NCBI RefSeq assembly: GCF_014048475.1
Contig: NZ_NWUS01000003.1
Span: 62,001 to 126,000 of the forward strand
Direction: 5' to 3'
Length of the DNA stretch: 64,000 nucleotides
Source: Bombella favorum
GTDB lineage: Bacteria > Pseudomonadota > Alphaproteobacteria > Acetobacterales > Acetobacteraceae
Shown in pieces: positions 56,220-64,000 of the stretch (its first letter is position 1; each line of letters opens with the position of its first letter). A program made the translations under genes and the position numbers. The notes beneath the pieces were generated by a model. The model ran no database searches. It saw only the letters and a program-made list of their open reading frames with translations, and was not told the DNA's origin.

Positions 56220-57563
56220 ATGCACATCACCATGATTGGCGGCGGTTATGTCGGGCTGGTATCGGGGGCCTGTCTGGCAGCTGTCGGCACGAACGTGACC
56301 ATCATCGAACATGACCCGACACGGCTTAATCGCCTGAAGGCCGGAGACATCCCGCTTTATGAACCCGGGCTTGAGGAACTAGTTGCCGAGCAACGGCAAG
56401 CAGGGCGGCTAGCATTTTCTGATGACCTAGCAGCGGCCCTGCAGAAAAGCCGTGCCGTTTTTATCGCCGTAGGCACCCCTACACGCCGAGGCAGCGGCCA
56501 CGCCGATCTAAGTTACGTCCACGCCGCAGCACGGGCCATTGCCGCCCATGCGCCTGACGGCCTGTTGATCGTCACAAAATCCACCGTCCCGGTTGGCACC
56601 GGGCGGCAGGTTGCGGCCATCGTCCGGCAAGCCCGCCCTGACCTGACCTTTCACATCGCCTCTAATCCCGAATTCCTACGGGAAGGCCATGCCATTGCTG
56701 ACTTCATGCAGCCGGACCGTGTCATCATTGGGCTGGAAAGCTCCCCCACTATCCCTTCCACAGCCCGCACTCTGCTGGAACAACTTTATGCCCCTCTAAA
56801 CGGGCCAGAAAACCGCCTGCTCTTCATGGGGTTGGAAAGTGCAGAACTGACAAAATATGCCGCCAATGCCTTCCTTGCCATGAAGGTGACCTTCGCTAAT
56901 GAAATGGCCGATCTCTGCGAGGCCACAGGCGGGCAGATTGCCGATGTGACCCACGGTATGGGTATGGACCCCCGCATAGGCCCTCATTTTCTCATGCCGG
57001 GGCCGGGCTATGGCGGGTCTTGTTTCCCCAAAGATACGCAAGCTCTGGCAACCTCTGCACGGCAGGCAGGTACCCCGGTGCAGCTTATTGAGACCACCAT
57101 CGCCGCTAATGAGGCCCGCAAACGCCGCCTTGCCGAACGTATCCTTGCCCTTGCTAAGGGTGACATCACCGACTGCACCATCGCCGTGCTGGGGCTGACC
57201 TTCAAAGCCCACACTGATGACATGCGGCAGGCCCCTGCTCTGACTATCCTGCCTCTTCTGCATGAAGCGGGAGCGACATTGCGTGTTCATGACCCACAGG
57301 GGATGAGCACAGCCAAGCCCTTGCTGCCAGATGGCATCACCTATGCCGACAGCCCCCTTCAAGCCGCCGAGGGGGCCGATATGCTGCTGGTCCTGACAGA
57401 ATGGCCCGTTTTTGCGTCCCTTACTCCGGCTCAGCTGGCCCCCAAAATGCGTGGCAGACTGATTCTGGACTACCGGCAGATATGGCAGGGCCATGACTGG
57501 CAGCAGGCTGGCTTTCACTATCATTCTCTAGGGTACGGCACACACCGTGACAGCCACTCCTGA
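56220..57563 (+). CDS. ugd: UDP-glucose 6-dehydrogenase
   Basis: A 447-residue NAD-dependent enzyme that makes UDP-glucuronate. The N-terminal Rossmann motif MIGGGYVGLVSGACLA, FIAVGTPTRRGS, TKSTVPVGT and the catalytic cysteine in GYGGSCFPKDTQAL are all present, as is the central-domain NPEFLREG. ATG 56220 with GGAG five to six bases upstream is the start; the frame upstream to 56082 lies in AT-rich sequence and lacks homology. The product feeds exopolysaccharide or lipid-sugar synthesis. It is not adjacent to other glycan genes. Confidence 0.95.
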   Translation: MHITMIGGGYVGLVSGACLAAVGTNVTIIEHDPTRLNRLKAGDIPLYEPGLEELVAEQRQAGRLAFSDDLAAALQKSRAVFIAVGTPTRRGSGHADLSYVHAAARAIAAHAPDGLLIVTKSTVPVGTGRQVAAIVRQARPDLTFHIASNPEFLREGHAIADFMQPDRVIIGLESSPTIPSTARTLLEQLYAPLNGPENRLLFMGLESAELTKYAANAFLAMKVTFANEMADLCEATGGQIADVTHGMGMDPRIGPHFLMPGPGYGGSCFPKDTQALATSARQAGTPVQLIETTIAANEARKRRLAERILALAKGDITDCTIAVLGLTFKAHTDDMRQAPALTILPLLHEAGATLRVHDPQGMSTAKPLLPDGITYADSPLQAAEGADMLLVLTEWPVFASLTPAQLAPKMRGRLILDYRQIWQGHDWQQAGFHYHSLGYGTHRDSHS

Positions 57564-57745
57564 CAGTCCCGCCCATCATCGCCATATCCCTGCCTATAAA
57601 GCGGGCTATCCTCATGCCGCCCGGCTGCCTATAATGACAATAATGGTAACGGGGCCATAAACGGTGAAGGGCTGACAGGACCTGCCGCCTGTCTGGTCCT
57701 ATAGGCAACCTATCTTTGCCATATCTTATATTCGGGAGTCCCTGA

Positions 57746-58894
57746 GTGAGCATGCGTAACATCCGGACCTGTCTTTCCCTGTTCCTTAGGCGCAGTATGT
57801 GCCTTGGGACCATTCTGGGCAGCACCCTGATGGCTGGCAGCAGTCTGGCGGCTGAATCCCATGCTGTCCTCCATGCTGATGAGCTGGACCTCAGTGCGCC
57901 CTGTGCTCAGGTTCATATCAGGGCGGATGCTACCCTAAAGGACAGCATGGTGGTCGAGGAGGCCGTTGGCTTCACCCCGGATATACAGACAACCCGCGAT
58001 GGCACAGAAAGTCACGTTCGCCTTGCCCTGCACAACTGCCCCAAGGGAGGGCGGCTAGTGTTGCATCTTTCCAGCGACACCGCCCTGACACTGCATGACA
58101 GCCCGCAGGCCCACATCACCATCAGCGGTACACTCACCACGCTAGAGAGCAATTTGGACGATGCGTCCCTGCAGGTAGAACGTGTAGAATCGCTGGACAT
58201 GTCTATCTCCGGCACGACACAGGCCCATATTGCCCAGCTGAATCGGGCAGCGCAGCTCAATGCTACGGGGGCCTCTCATCTAGAGGTAGATACCGCTCTT
58301 CTCTCCGCCTTTTCGGCTCAAATGTCCGATAACAGCCAGCTCTCCATCGCCGCTGGGCAGATCGACAGCCTGACACTGAACGCCTCCCATCAGGCGGATG
58401 CCTCCATCATGGCAACTGTCAACAATGCCAGCATCACCACCAATGATGCCGCCAGTGTTACACTCAGCAAAGTTACGGGTAGCGTACAGGATGGCGGAAC
58501 AAAACACATCACCCACGCCAGCCCGCCAGAACCTGCCCCGGTAAAACAGACCGTACAGCCTTCTACCCAGCCTCCCCAGCCGGATGGTCAGGCACAGGGG
58601 CTGAACAACCCCACCGTTCCCCATGTGCCGAAGCAGGTGATCGTAACACCTCCCGCCCCCTCTCCAGCAGTCAGCAGCCCTACCGCTGGGCAGGCGGGCA
58701 CTATCCCGGCACAGCCCGCACCGCCTGCACCAACGGCACCACTTCCTACATCAGGCACTCTGCCGCAAGCACCCCAGCAGCCTACGCCGCCAGCAGCAGC
58801 CAGCACCCCGGCACACCCCGCCGCTGCCCTGCCATCTAAGCCCGCTCCACAAGGGAGCGCACCGGTAACACCGCAGAACCAAACACCAAAATGA
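57746..58894 (+). CDS. Secreted GIN/DUF2807-like beta-solenoid protein with proline-rich tail
   Basis: A 382-residue protein with a signal peptide (ends SSLAA). Residues about 45-255 form short, repeated Ser/Ala/Thr-rich beta segments (LTLHDSPQAHITISG, LDMSISGTTQAHIAQL, LNATGASHLEVDTA) typical of GIN or DUF2807 auto-transporter-adhesin-like heads. The last 120 residues are Pro/Ala/Gln-rich and probably span the cell wall or extend from it. The GTG at 57746 has GGGAG 7 bases upstream. It precedes mlaE by 25 bases, so may be co-transcribed. Function is unknown. Confidence 0.72.
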   Translation: MSMRNIRTCLSLFLRRSMCLGTILGSTLMAGSSLAAESHAVLHADELDLSAPCAQVHIRADATLKDSMVVEEAVGFTPDIQTTRDGTESHVRLALHNCPKGGRLVLHLSSDTALTLHDSPQAHITISGTLTTLESNLDDASLQVERVESLDMSISGTTQAHIAQLNRAAQLNATGASHLEVDTALLSAFSAQMSDNSQLSIAAGQIDSLTLNASHQADASIMATVNNASITTNDAASVTLSKVTGSVQDGGTKHITHASPPEPAPVKQTVQPSTQPPQPDGQAQGLNNPTVPHVPKQVIVTPPAPSPAVSSPTAGQAGTIPAQPAPPAPTAPLPTSGTLPQAPQQPTPPAAASTPAHPAAALPSKPAPQGSAPVTPQNQTPK

Positions 58895-58919
58895 CCGGCA
58901 GACAGCAAAGGCAGAACGT

Positions 58920-59705
58920 GTGAGAGCTTTATCCCTTCCTTTCATCTTCCTTGGGCGTAGCGTATTGAGCGGGCTGCACCATGCTGGTGCGCTCAGCCTG
59001 TTTGCCCTGCGCGGGCTGGCAGGTACCTTCCGTTTACCTGTTTACGGGCAGATCATATTTTCCTGCCTGGTTGAGATCGGCTTTCTCTCCCTGCCTGTCG
59101 TGGCTCTCACAGCCATATTCTCTGGGGCGGTCATCGCTCTGCAATCTTATAGCGGGTTTAGCCAGTATCACGCCCAGAATGCCGTTGGCGGCATTGTGGT
59201 CATGGCTATTACGAAAGAGCTAGGGCCGGTTCTAGCCGGGCTCATGGTGGCAGGCCGCATCGGGGCAGCCATTGCCGCACAGATCGGGGCTATGCGAGTG
59301 ACTGATCAAATTGATGCCCTCAGCACACTGGCGACTGATCCCATCAAATATCTTGTCACACCCCGCCTTCTTGCCGGTATTCTGGCTCTGCCATTCCTTG
59401 TGCTGATTGCCGATATTCTGGGGGTTGCTGGCGGGTTTATCGTTGCTGTGAGCAAGCTGGGGTTCAGCCCTGCGCTGTATATCCATTCCACCTATGCCTC
59501 CCTCCATAGCCATGATGTCTTGGTTGGATTGCTCAAAGCGGCTGTCTTCGGCTTCCTTATCGCCCTACTGGGCTGTTACGAAGGCTATCACAGCCGTGGT
59601 GGAGCTGAGGGAGTCGGACGGGCTGCCACAGCCACCGTTGTGACGGCCTCCATTCTGATTCTCGCCTTTGATTATCTGCTGACGGACCTCTTCTTTACCG
59701 CATGA
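58920..59705 (+). CDS. mlaE: MlaE-family lipid ABC transporter permease
   Basis: A 261-residue permease of the Mla phospholipid-transport system. MlaE signatures include LPVVALTAIFSGAVIALQSY, KELGPVLAGLMVAGRIGAAI and AMRVTDQIDALSTLATDP. It has five hydrophobic segments. The GTG start follows the GIN-like gene, and its stop overlaps the ATPase ATG by 4 bases. The MCE-domain partner MlaD is not in this window, unlike the usual mlaE-F-D order. Confidence 0.92.
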   Translation: MRALSLPFIFLGRSVLSGLHHAGALSLFALRGLAGTFRLPVYGQIIFSCLVEIGFLSLPVVALTAIFSGAVIALQSYSGFSQYHAQNAVGGIVVMAITKELGPVLAGLMVAGRIGAAIAAQIGAMRVTDQIDALSTLATDPIKYLVTPRLLAGILALPFLVLIADILGVAGGFIVAVSKLGFSPALYIHSTYASLHSHDVLVGLLKAAVFGFLIALLGCYEGYHSRGGAEGVGRAATATVVTASILILAFDYLLTDLFFTA

Positions 59706-60541
59706 CAACAGTACCATCCCCCTCTCAGCAGACCGCTGCAAACGATCAACCACGCCTGCGCATCCGTGGCCTGAAGAAAGCCTTCAACGGGCGGACAATC
59801 CTCAACGGGATTGATCTGGATGTGCCTGCTGGTCAGTCCACAGTCATCATCGGGGGCTCTGGCAACGGCAAGTCCCTCCTGCTCCGCTGTATTTTGGGGC
59901 TGATCGAACCAGATGCAGGAACCATTGAGATTGATGGTGAGAACATCATCGAGGCCTCACGCAGCCGCCGTGAGGCCCTGCTGCGGCGGATTGGGATGCT
60001 CTTTCAGAATGCTGCCCTGTTCGACAGCATGAGCGTGCTAGACAATATCCTGTTCGGCCTTAGAGCCAAGGGGAGTGACCGCAACAAAGACCACGCCGCA
60101 CAAGAGCAGGAAGCACTCCACCTGCTGGAACTGGTAGGGCTGGGGCCCCATGTGGCACCGCTCAACCCAGCGGAACTTTCGGGCGGGATGCAGAAGCGTG
60201 TCGGGCTGGCCCGTGCCTTGGCCGGGCAGCCGGACATTCTCTTTTTTGATGAACCCACTACCGGGCTGGACCCCATCATGTCTGCCGTGATTGATGGCCT
60301 CATCAGCAATTGTGTTACCCAACTGGGGTCCACCGCCCTGACCATCACACATGACATGACCTCCGTAACCCGTATCGGCGACCACGCCGCCATGCTCTAC
60401 GGGGGGAAAATCATCTGGCAGGGGCCCGCCGAGACACTGATGAACAGTGGCAACCCGATTGTCGACCAATTTACCCACGGGCGGCTTGAAGGGCCAATCC
60501 CTACCGGCAACCTGACAGCCACCCCTACGGACAAACGCTGA
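59702..60541 (+). CDS. mlaF: MlaF-family lipid ABC transporter ATPase
   Basis: A 279-residue ABC ATPase. Walker A IIGGSGNGKSLLLR, Q-loop FQNAALFDSMSV, signature LSGGMQKRVGLARALA, Walker B DILFFDEPTTGLDP and H-loop ITHDMTS are intact. The close match is to MlaF, which powers lipid movement through MlaE. It is co-translated with mlaE (4-base overlap) and followed after one base by radA. Confidence 0.93.
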   Translation: MTTVPSPSQQTAANDQPRLRIRGLKKAFNGRTILNGIDLDVPAGQSTVIIGGSGNGKSLLLRCILGLIEPDAGTIEIDGENIIEASRSRREALLRRIGMLFQNAALFDSMSVLDNILFGLRAKGSDRNKDHAAQEQEALHLLELVGLGPHVAPLNPAELSGGMQKRVGLARALAGQPDILFFDEPTTGLDPIMSAVIDGLISNCVTQLGSTALTITHDMTSVTRIGDHAAMLYGGKIIWQGPAETLMNSGNPIVDQFTHGRLEGPIPTGNLTATPTDKR

Positions 60542-60542
60542 C

Positions 60543-61952
60543 ATGGCCCGGAAACCCGCCAGCCTGTTCGTCTGCCAGAACTGTCAGGCTCAATTTCCAA
60601 AATGGACAGGCCGCTGTGAGCAATGCGGCGAGTGGAACAGTCTGGAAGAAGAAACCAGAGCCGCCACCCCTGGCAGGACCACCGCCGCCACACGAAAAGG
60701 GGGCGGACTAAAGACAACACGACTGGATGGCAAAGCCACCCCTCCAGCTCGGCTAGACACGAACATGGCAGAGCTAAACCGGGTGCTGGGCAGTGGGCTC
60801 GTCCCCGGCTCGGTCGTGTTGGTGGGCGGAGACCCGGGCATTGGTAAATCCACCCTCATGCTTCAGATGACCTGCGCCCTCGCCAAGGCGCAGCATAATG
60901 TTCTCTATGTTTCCGGCGAAGAAGCCATAGACCAGATACGCCTACGAGCACGACGGCTAGAGCTGGACAAAGACCCAAAAGCACTGGATCAACTGGAGCT
61001 GGCAGCGTCCATCAATGTCAACGACATCACTGCAACGCTGGAGGATAAGCGGGCTTTTCAGGTCGTAGTCATCGACTCCATACAAACCATGTGGCTGGAA
61101 GGCGTGGCCAGTGCTCCTGGCTCGGTCTCACAGGTCCGCAGCTGTGCCTTCGAGCTGATCCGCCTCGCCAAAACATTAGGGTTTGTGCTCATCCTCATCG
61201 GCCACGTCACAAAGGAAGGCGCACTTGCTGGCCCCCGTGTGCTGGAACATATGGTCGATGCCGTACTGTATTTTGAAGGTGACCGAGGCCATCAATTCCG
61301 TATTCTCCGGGCGGCCAAGAACCGCTTTGGTGCTACCGATGAGATCGGCGTTTTCGCCATGACCGATACCGGCCTGCGGGAGGTCCCCAACCCTTCTGCC
61401 CTGTTCCTAGCCGAGCGACATGGCAATGTTGCTGGGTCTGCCGTGTTCGCTGGACTAGAAGGAACCCGCCCCATATTGCTGGAGGTGCAGGTCCTGCTTT
61501 CTGCCAAAAGTAGCGACGGAGCAGCCCGCCGTGCCGTGCTTGGCTGGGATAGCTCCCGGCTGAATATGGTCCTTGCCGTGCTGGAAGCCCGCTGCGGGCT
61601 GAAGCTAGGCAGCATGGATGTTCACCTCAATGTCACTGGTGGGCTGAAAGTAACCGAGCCTGCTGCCGACCTTGCCGTAGCCGCAGCCTTGATCTCCGCC
61701 GCTACAGGCCAGCCCACTGCTCCTGATGAAGCTTATTTCGGGGAGATCGGTCTTTCGGGGGAGATACGGCAAGTCAGCCAGACGGGCATCAGGCTGAAAG
61801 AGATCGCCAAGCTTGGATTCCGACAGGCTGTTATCCCCCGCCATGTGGGTACGGCCAATGCCCGCCCCAAAGCTCCGCGCTCCCTCACTATTGCAGAAAC
61901 CGGACATCTCAGCGAACTGGTCCGCCGCTTTTCACCAGCTGGGAAAGATTAA
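60543..61952 (+). CDS. radA: DNA repair protein RadA/Sms
   Basis: A 469-residue RadA helicase that promotes branch migration in recombination. An N-terminal C4 zinc finger (CQNCQAQFPKWTGRCEQC), Walker A GGDPGIGKST, the RadA-specific motif AAKNRFGATDEIG and a C-terminal Lon-protease-like domain (about 300-469; DVHLNVTGGLK, GEIGLSGEIR) define the family. It follows mlaF by one base and is probably part of that transcript. Confidence 0.97.
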   Translation: MARKPASLFVCQNCQAQFPKWTGRCEQCGEWNSLEEETRAATPGRTTAATRKGGGLKTTRLDGKATPPARLDTNMAELNRVLGSGLVPGSVVLVGGDPGIGKSTLMLQMTCALAKAQHNVLYVSGEEAIDQIRLRARRLELDKDPKALDQLELAASINVNDITATLEDKRAFQVVVIDSIQTMWLEGVASAPGSVSQVRSCAFELIRLAKTLGFVLILIGHVTKEGALAGPRVLEHMVDAVLYFEGDRGHQFRILRAAKNRFGATDEIGVFAMTDTGLREVPNPSALFLAERHGNVAGSAVFAGLEGTRPILLEVQVLLSAKSSDGAARRAVLGWDSSRLNMVLAVLEARCGLKLGSMDVHLNVTGGLKVTEPAADLAVAAALISAATGQPTAPDEAYFGEIGLSGEIRQVSQTGIRLKEIAKLGFRQAVIPRHVGTANARPKAPRSLTIAETGHLSELVRRFSPAGKD

Positions 61953-62036
61953 ATTGCCCTTATTAGCTTGACCAAACAGCCAACAGATCAGCAACATATG
62001 GTGAGTTCTTCTAGTCGTTCCTGAAAAGTAACCTCT

Positions 62037-63029
62037 ATGTCTGCCTCTTCTCCCCCACCGCAGCCAGAGCATAAGGCCCGTTTCATTGCCCGACATGTGC
62101 GATACCCGCACATCCATATTCCCCATATCCATTTTTCCCGCCGGGAACTGGTGGACCGCCCGCTGGCTGGCAAACCTCACCCTGACCAGCCCCTCCACTG
62201 GAAGCTCTACTTCATGGAGGCCATCGCCACAGCCATCATGCTGACCATCGGCATCAGCACGACCACTATTCTAGCCTCGGGCAGATCGCCCCTTGCCGCC
62301 CTGCTGGCCCCTCATCCTGTCATACGCTCCATTCTTATCGGGCTGTTCTTTGGGCTAGCAGGGACCATCGCTACGCTATCCCCCTTCGGCAAGGTCAGCG
62401 GGGCGCATCTCAACCCCTCTGTGACACTGGCTTTCTTCCTCACCAAGAAGATTCGCTGGCCCGATGCCTTGGGCTATCTCGGTGCCCAACTTGTTGGAGC
62501 CTTCTCTGGCACACTCATTGCATGTCTGGGGATCAGCTTGCTGCTGCCCATCTGGCATCCCATGGTCAGCCAGATCAATTATGCCGGGACGTTCCCCTCT
62601 AGCAATTACGGTCTCGGCCTTGCCGCCTTGATGGAGGCCATCGCCACGGCAGGGCTGATCATGATCATCTATTTCACGGCCTCAAGGCCGAAATGGCAGC
62701 ATCTGACAACATGGATTTGTGCCTTCTATTTTGCCATCACCAATCCGCTAATTTCTGGATTTTCCGGCAATAGTACAAATTTTATGCGAACACTGGCCCC
62801 CGATACGCTGGCCCATAATCTGCATGGTGTATGGATCTATCTAGTCGGGCCTTTCATCGGTTCGGCACTGGCACTCCAACTAGCTCGCCTTCTTTTCTCC
62901 ATGCATGGGCTAAAAGAGGCCCGCATTGTCAATTTTGGCCATCATGGGCGTGTGCCCCGCTATGAAGCCCCCGAGGCTACCGGCCCCACGCCGCAAGAAC
63001 TCAAACAACAAGACCAAGAAAAGACCTGA
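62037..63029 (+). CDS. Aquaporin/glycerol-facilitator-like protein with altered NPA motifs
   Basis: A 330-residue MIP-family channel with six hydrophobic segments and two half-helices. The first NPA box is NPS (SGAHLNPSVTLAFF) and the second is NFM (SGNSTNFMRTLAPD), although the arginine of the selectivity filter seems kept. A basic, His-rich N-terminus of about 55 residues and a Pro/Gln-rich tail are extra to the family. Water or small-solute transport may be changed or replaced. Neither box is a sequencing artefact by eye, since the frame is intact. The neighbours give no substrate hint. Confidence 0.82.
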   Translation: MSASSPPPQPEHKARFIARHVRYPHIHIPHIHFSRRELVDRPLAGKPHPDQPLHWKLYFMEAIATAIMLTIGISTTTILASGRSPLAALLAPHPVIRSILIGLFFGLAGTIATLSPFGKVSGAHLNPSVTLAFFLTKKIRWPDALGYLGAQLVGAFSGTLIACLGISLLLPIWHPMVSQINYAGTFPSSNYGLGLAALMEAIATAGLIMIIYFTASRPKWQHLTTWICAFYFAITNPLISGFSGNSTNFMRTLAPDTLAHNLHGVWIYLVGPFIGSALALQLARLLFSMHGLKEARIVNFGHHGRVPRYEAPEATGPTPQELKQQDQEKT

Positions 63030-63062
63030 CAGAGAGGGGTTTCAGCCCCTCCGTCACGGCTG

Positions 63063-63656
63063 CTACTGCTCATCCAGCACACGGATAGGCTCCTGACCCC
63101 GTGTCAGGTCCCGCAGCCAGTTTTCTACGGCTGTACGTTCCTGCACGGGAACAGCTAGCTCCATCGTCGCCCCTTCAGCCCCGAAATCGCAACGTCGTAT
63201 CTCTACATTCCAACCCGGAAGTTTAGCCTCTACCTCGGCATAAACGGGGAAAGGGCAATGAAACCCGAGGCGGATACGTTCCACCCGCTCAATTTTAGCA
63301 GCCTCCCGCAGGCAGGCCGCCGCCGCCCCGCCATAAGCCCGAACCAACCCACCAGCCCCAAGCTTAATGCCACCAAACCAGCGGATGACGACTACCATTA
63401 CGCCATCAAAATCCTGCCCCTCTATAGCAGAGAGGATCGGACGGCCTGCAGTACCAGACGGCTCGCCATCATCACTTACACGGTATCGCCCGCCAACACG
63501 GAAGGCCCAACAATTATGGGTAGCGTCCGGCACAGCCACTTTTGCCAGAAAGGCCATGGCCCCGGCCTCATCTTCCACAGGGGCTGCCAGAGTGCGGAAC
63601 ACGCTATGGCGGATGATACTTTCATGCTCGGCAATGCCGTCCAACGTCCAGGTCAT
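63063..63656 (-). CDS. YigZ/IMPACT-family protein
   Basis: A 197-residue protein of the YigZ/IMPACT (UPF0029) family, linked in bacteria and eukaryotes to translation-associated control. The signature SDDGEPSGTAGRPIL is complete, followed by VVVIRWFGGIKLGAGGLVRAY. ATG 63656 matches family N-termini (SIIRHSVFRTLAAPV); the frame is open to 63707. It converges with the aquaporin-like gene, whose stop lies 33 bases away. Confidence 0.88.
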   Translation of the reverse strand: MTWTLDGIAEHESIIRHSVFRTLAAPVEDEAGAMAFLAKVAVPDATHNCWAFRVGGRYRVSDDGEPSGTAGRPILSAIEGQDFDGVMVVVIRWFGGIKLGAGGLVRAYGGAAAACLREAAKIERVERIRLGFHCPFPVYAEVEAKLPGWNVEIRRCDFGAEGATMELAVPVQERTAVENWLRDLTRGQEPIRVLDEQ

Positions 63657-63789
63657 ACATCCATTTTGCCGCAGATCAGCCGTCCTGTCAGCCAGAAAGC
63701 CCCACATCGAAACAGAGTACCCAATGGCCTACTCTGGTGGGTATTAGGACATACATCACCCTCTTTTCCCTCACAGATCATCGCAAGGG

Positions 63790-63935
63790 ATAGAAAAAAG
63801 CCATCCATCGGGCTAGTAATCCCTGTGCCTATGGTAGTCGCTGGGACGAGATCCCCGGTCTTAACTGCCAGAAAGCACCATCATCACACTCCCGACAGGG
63901 CCCTACTAAGAGCCATGCGGGAATGTTCCGGTCCG
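63790..63935 (+). ncRNA. ssrS: 6S RNA candidate
   Basis: The transcript would contain GGGCUAGUAAUCCCUGUG (from 63810), close to the E. coli 6S segment GGGCCAGUCCCCUGAG, and AGAGCCAUGCGGG (from 63909), close to its 3' partner ACAGCCUGCGGC. The region folds as a rod: AGUA (63815-63818) with UACU (63904-63907), CCCUGU (63821-63826) with ACAGGG (63895-63900), GGUAGU (63833-63838) with ACUGCC (63864-63869) and GGGA/UCCC at the tip, leaving an asymmetric central bubble. This is the 6S architecture that mimics an open promoter and binds RNA polymerase. A terminator-like hairpin follows. Ends are estimated. Confidence 0.65.
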
Positions 63936-63939
63936 GCTG

Positions 63940-63966
63940 AGGGGCCGCCTGGCCCTGGCCTTTTAT
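63940..63966 (+). terminator. Terminator after the 6S-like RNA
   Basis: GGGCC (63942-63946 region) pairs with GGCCC (63951-63955), followed by GGCC and TTTTATT. It fits the 3' end of the plus-strand RNA. Confidence 0.5.
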
Positions 63967-64000
63967 TCCATGCAGAGCCTGCAAGGACACAAAGGGGACA

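Overview
The window comes from a Gram-negative alphaproteobacterium, most likely an acetic acid bacterium (Acetobacteraceae). The clues are a tripartite efflux system with a NodT-type outer-membrane factor, a polyol/mannitol dehydrogenase with a HAD phosphatase, a YncE/creatininase pair, a NemR-YqhD aldehyde-stress locus, a type I-E CRISPR repeat and moderately high GC. From memory, reducing type I PKS clusters have been reported in the bee-associated genus Bombella, so a Bombella-like host is plausible. It is not proven from this sequence.

Layout. 1-4.6 kb: an overlapping RND permease (5' end cut by the window), HlyD adaptor and NodT lipoprotein operon. 4.6-6.3 kb: a catalase-related peroxidase and cytochrome b561. 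6.4-10 kb: an aldehyde dehydrogenase, yqhD and the TetR-family regulator nemR, with three copies of a TAGACCGGTCA-type operator. 10-13.2 kb: an AraC regulator, a DapA-superfamily aldolase and a secreted esterase. 13.2-16.3 kb: a 48-repeat, 47-spacer type I-E CRISPR array read on the minus strand, with its leader on the right and no cas gene in the window. 16.4-24.1 kb: mannitol dehydrogenase, HAD phosphatase, DUF421 protein, SLT lipoprotein, ssb and uvrA. 24.1-27.4 kb: an SMR efflux protein, a His-rich DUF2946 protein and a TonB-dependent copper receptor. 27.4-28.4 kb: trhO.

28.5-42.3 kb is the most distinctive region. It is a minus-strand cluster of a GT4 glycosyltransferase, a divergent acyl-adenylate ligase-like protein lacking the usual lysines, a fully reducing KS-AT-DH-ER-KR-ACP polyketide synthase, a fatty acyl-AMP ligase and two tandem glycosyltransferases of the autotransporter heptosyltransferase (TibC/AAH-like) type, each with a four-cysteine iron-finger pattern. 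Several junctions overlap. I infer a glycosylated long-chain acyl/polyketide product; the union of FAAL-PKS with BAHT-type enzymes and no autotransporter substrate is the best candidate here for an undescribed system.

42.4-45.4 kb: a DsbD/ScsB-type thiol reductase with a 31-codon upstream ORF, and an RDD membrane protein. 45.4-48.4 kb: an apparently imported patch with a LysR regulator, a divergent zinc/quinone-type oxidoreductase and an internally deleted ISL3 transposase. 48.5-54.3 kb: YncE propeller, creatininase-family hydrolase, DUF2721 protein, PstS and a large porin. 54.3-56.1 kb: a lone AT-rich DUF262/DUF1524 (GmrSD-like) defence gene. 56.2-63.7 kb: UDP-glucose dehydrogenase, an adhesin-like GIN-type protein, MlaE, MlaF, RadA, a non-canonical aquaporin-like protein and a YigZ/IMPACT protein. 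The right edge carries a structured RNA that I read as 6S RNA followed by a terminator.
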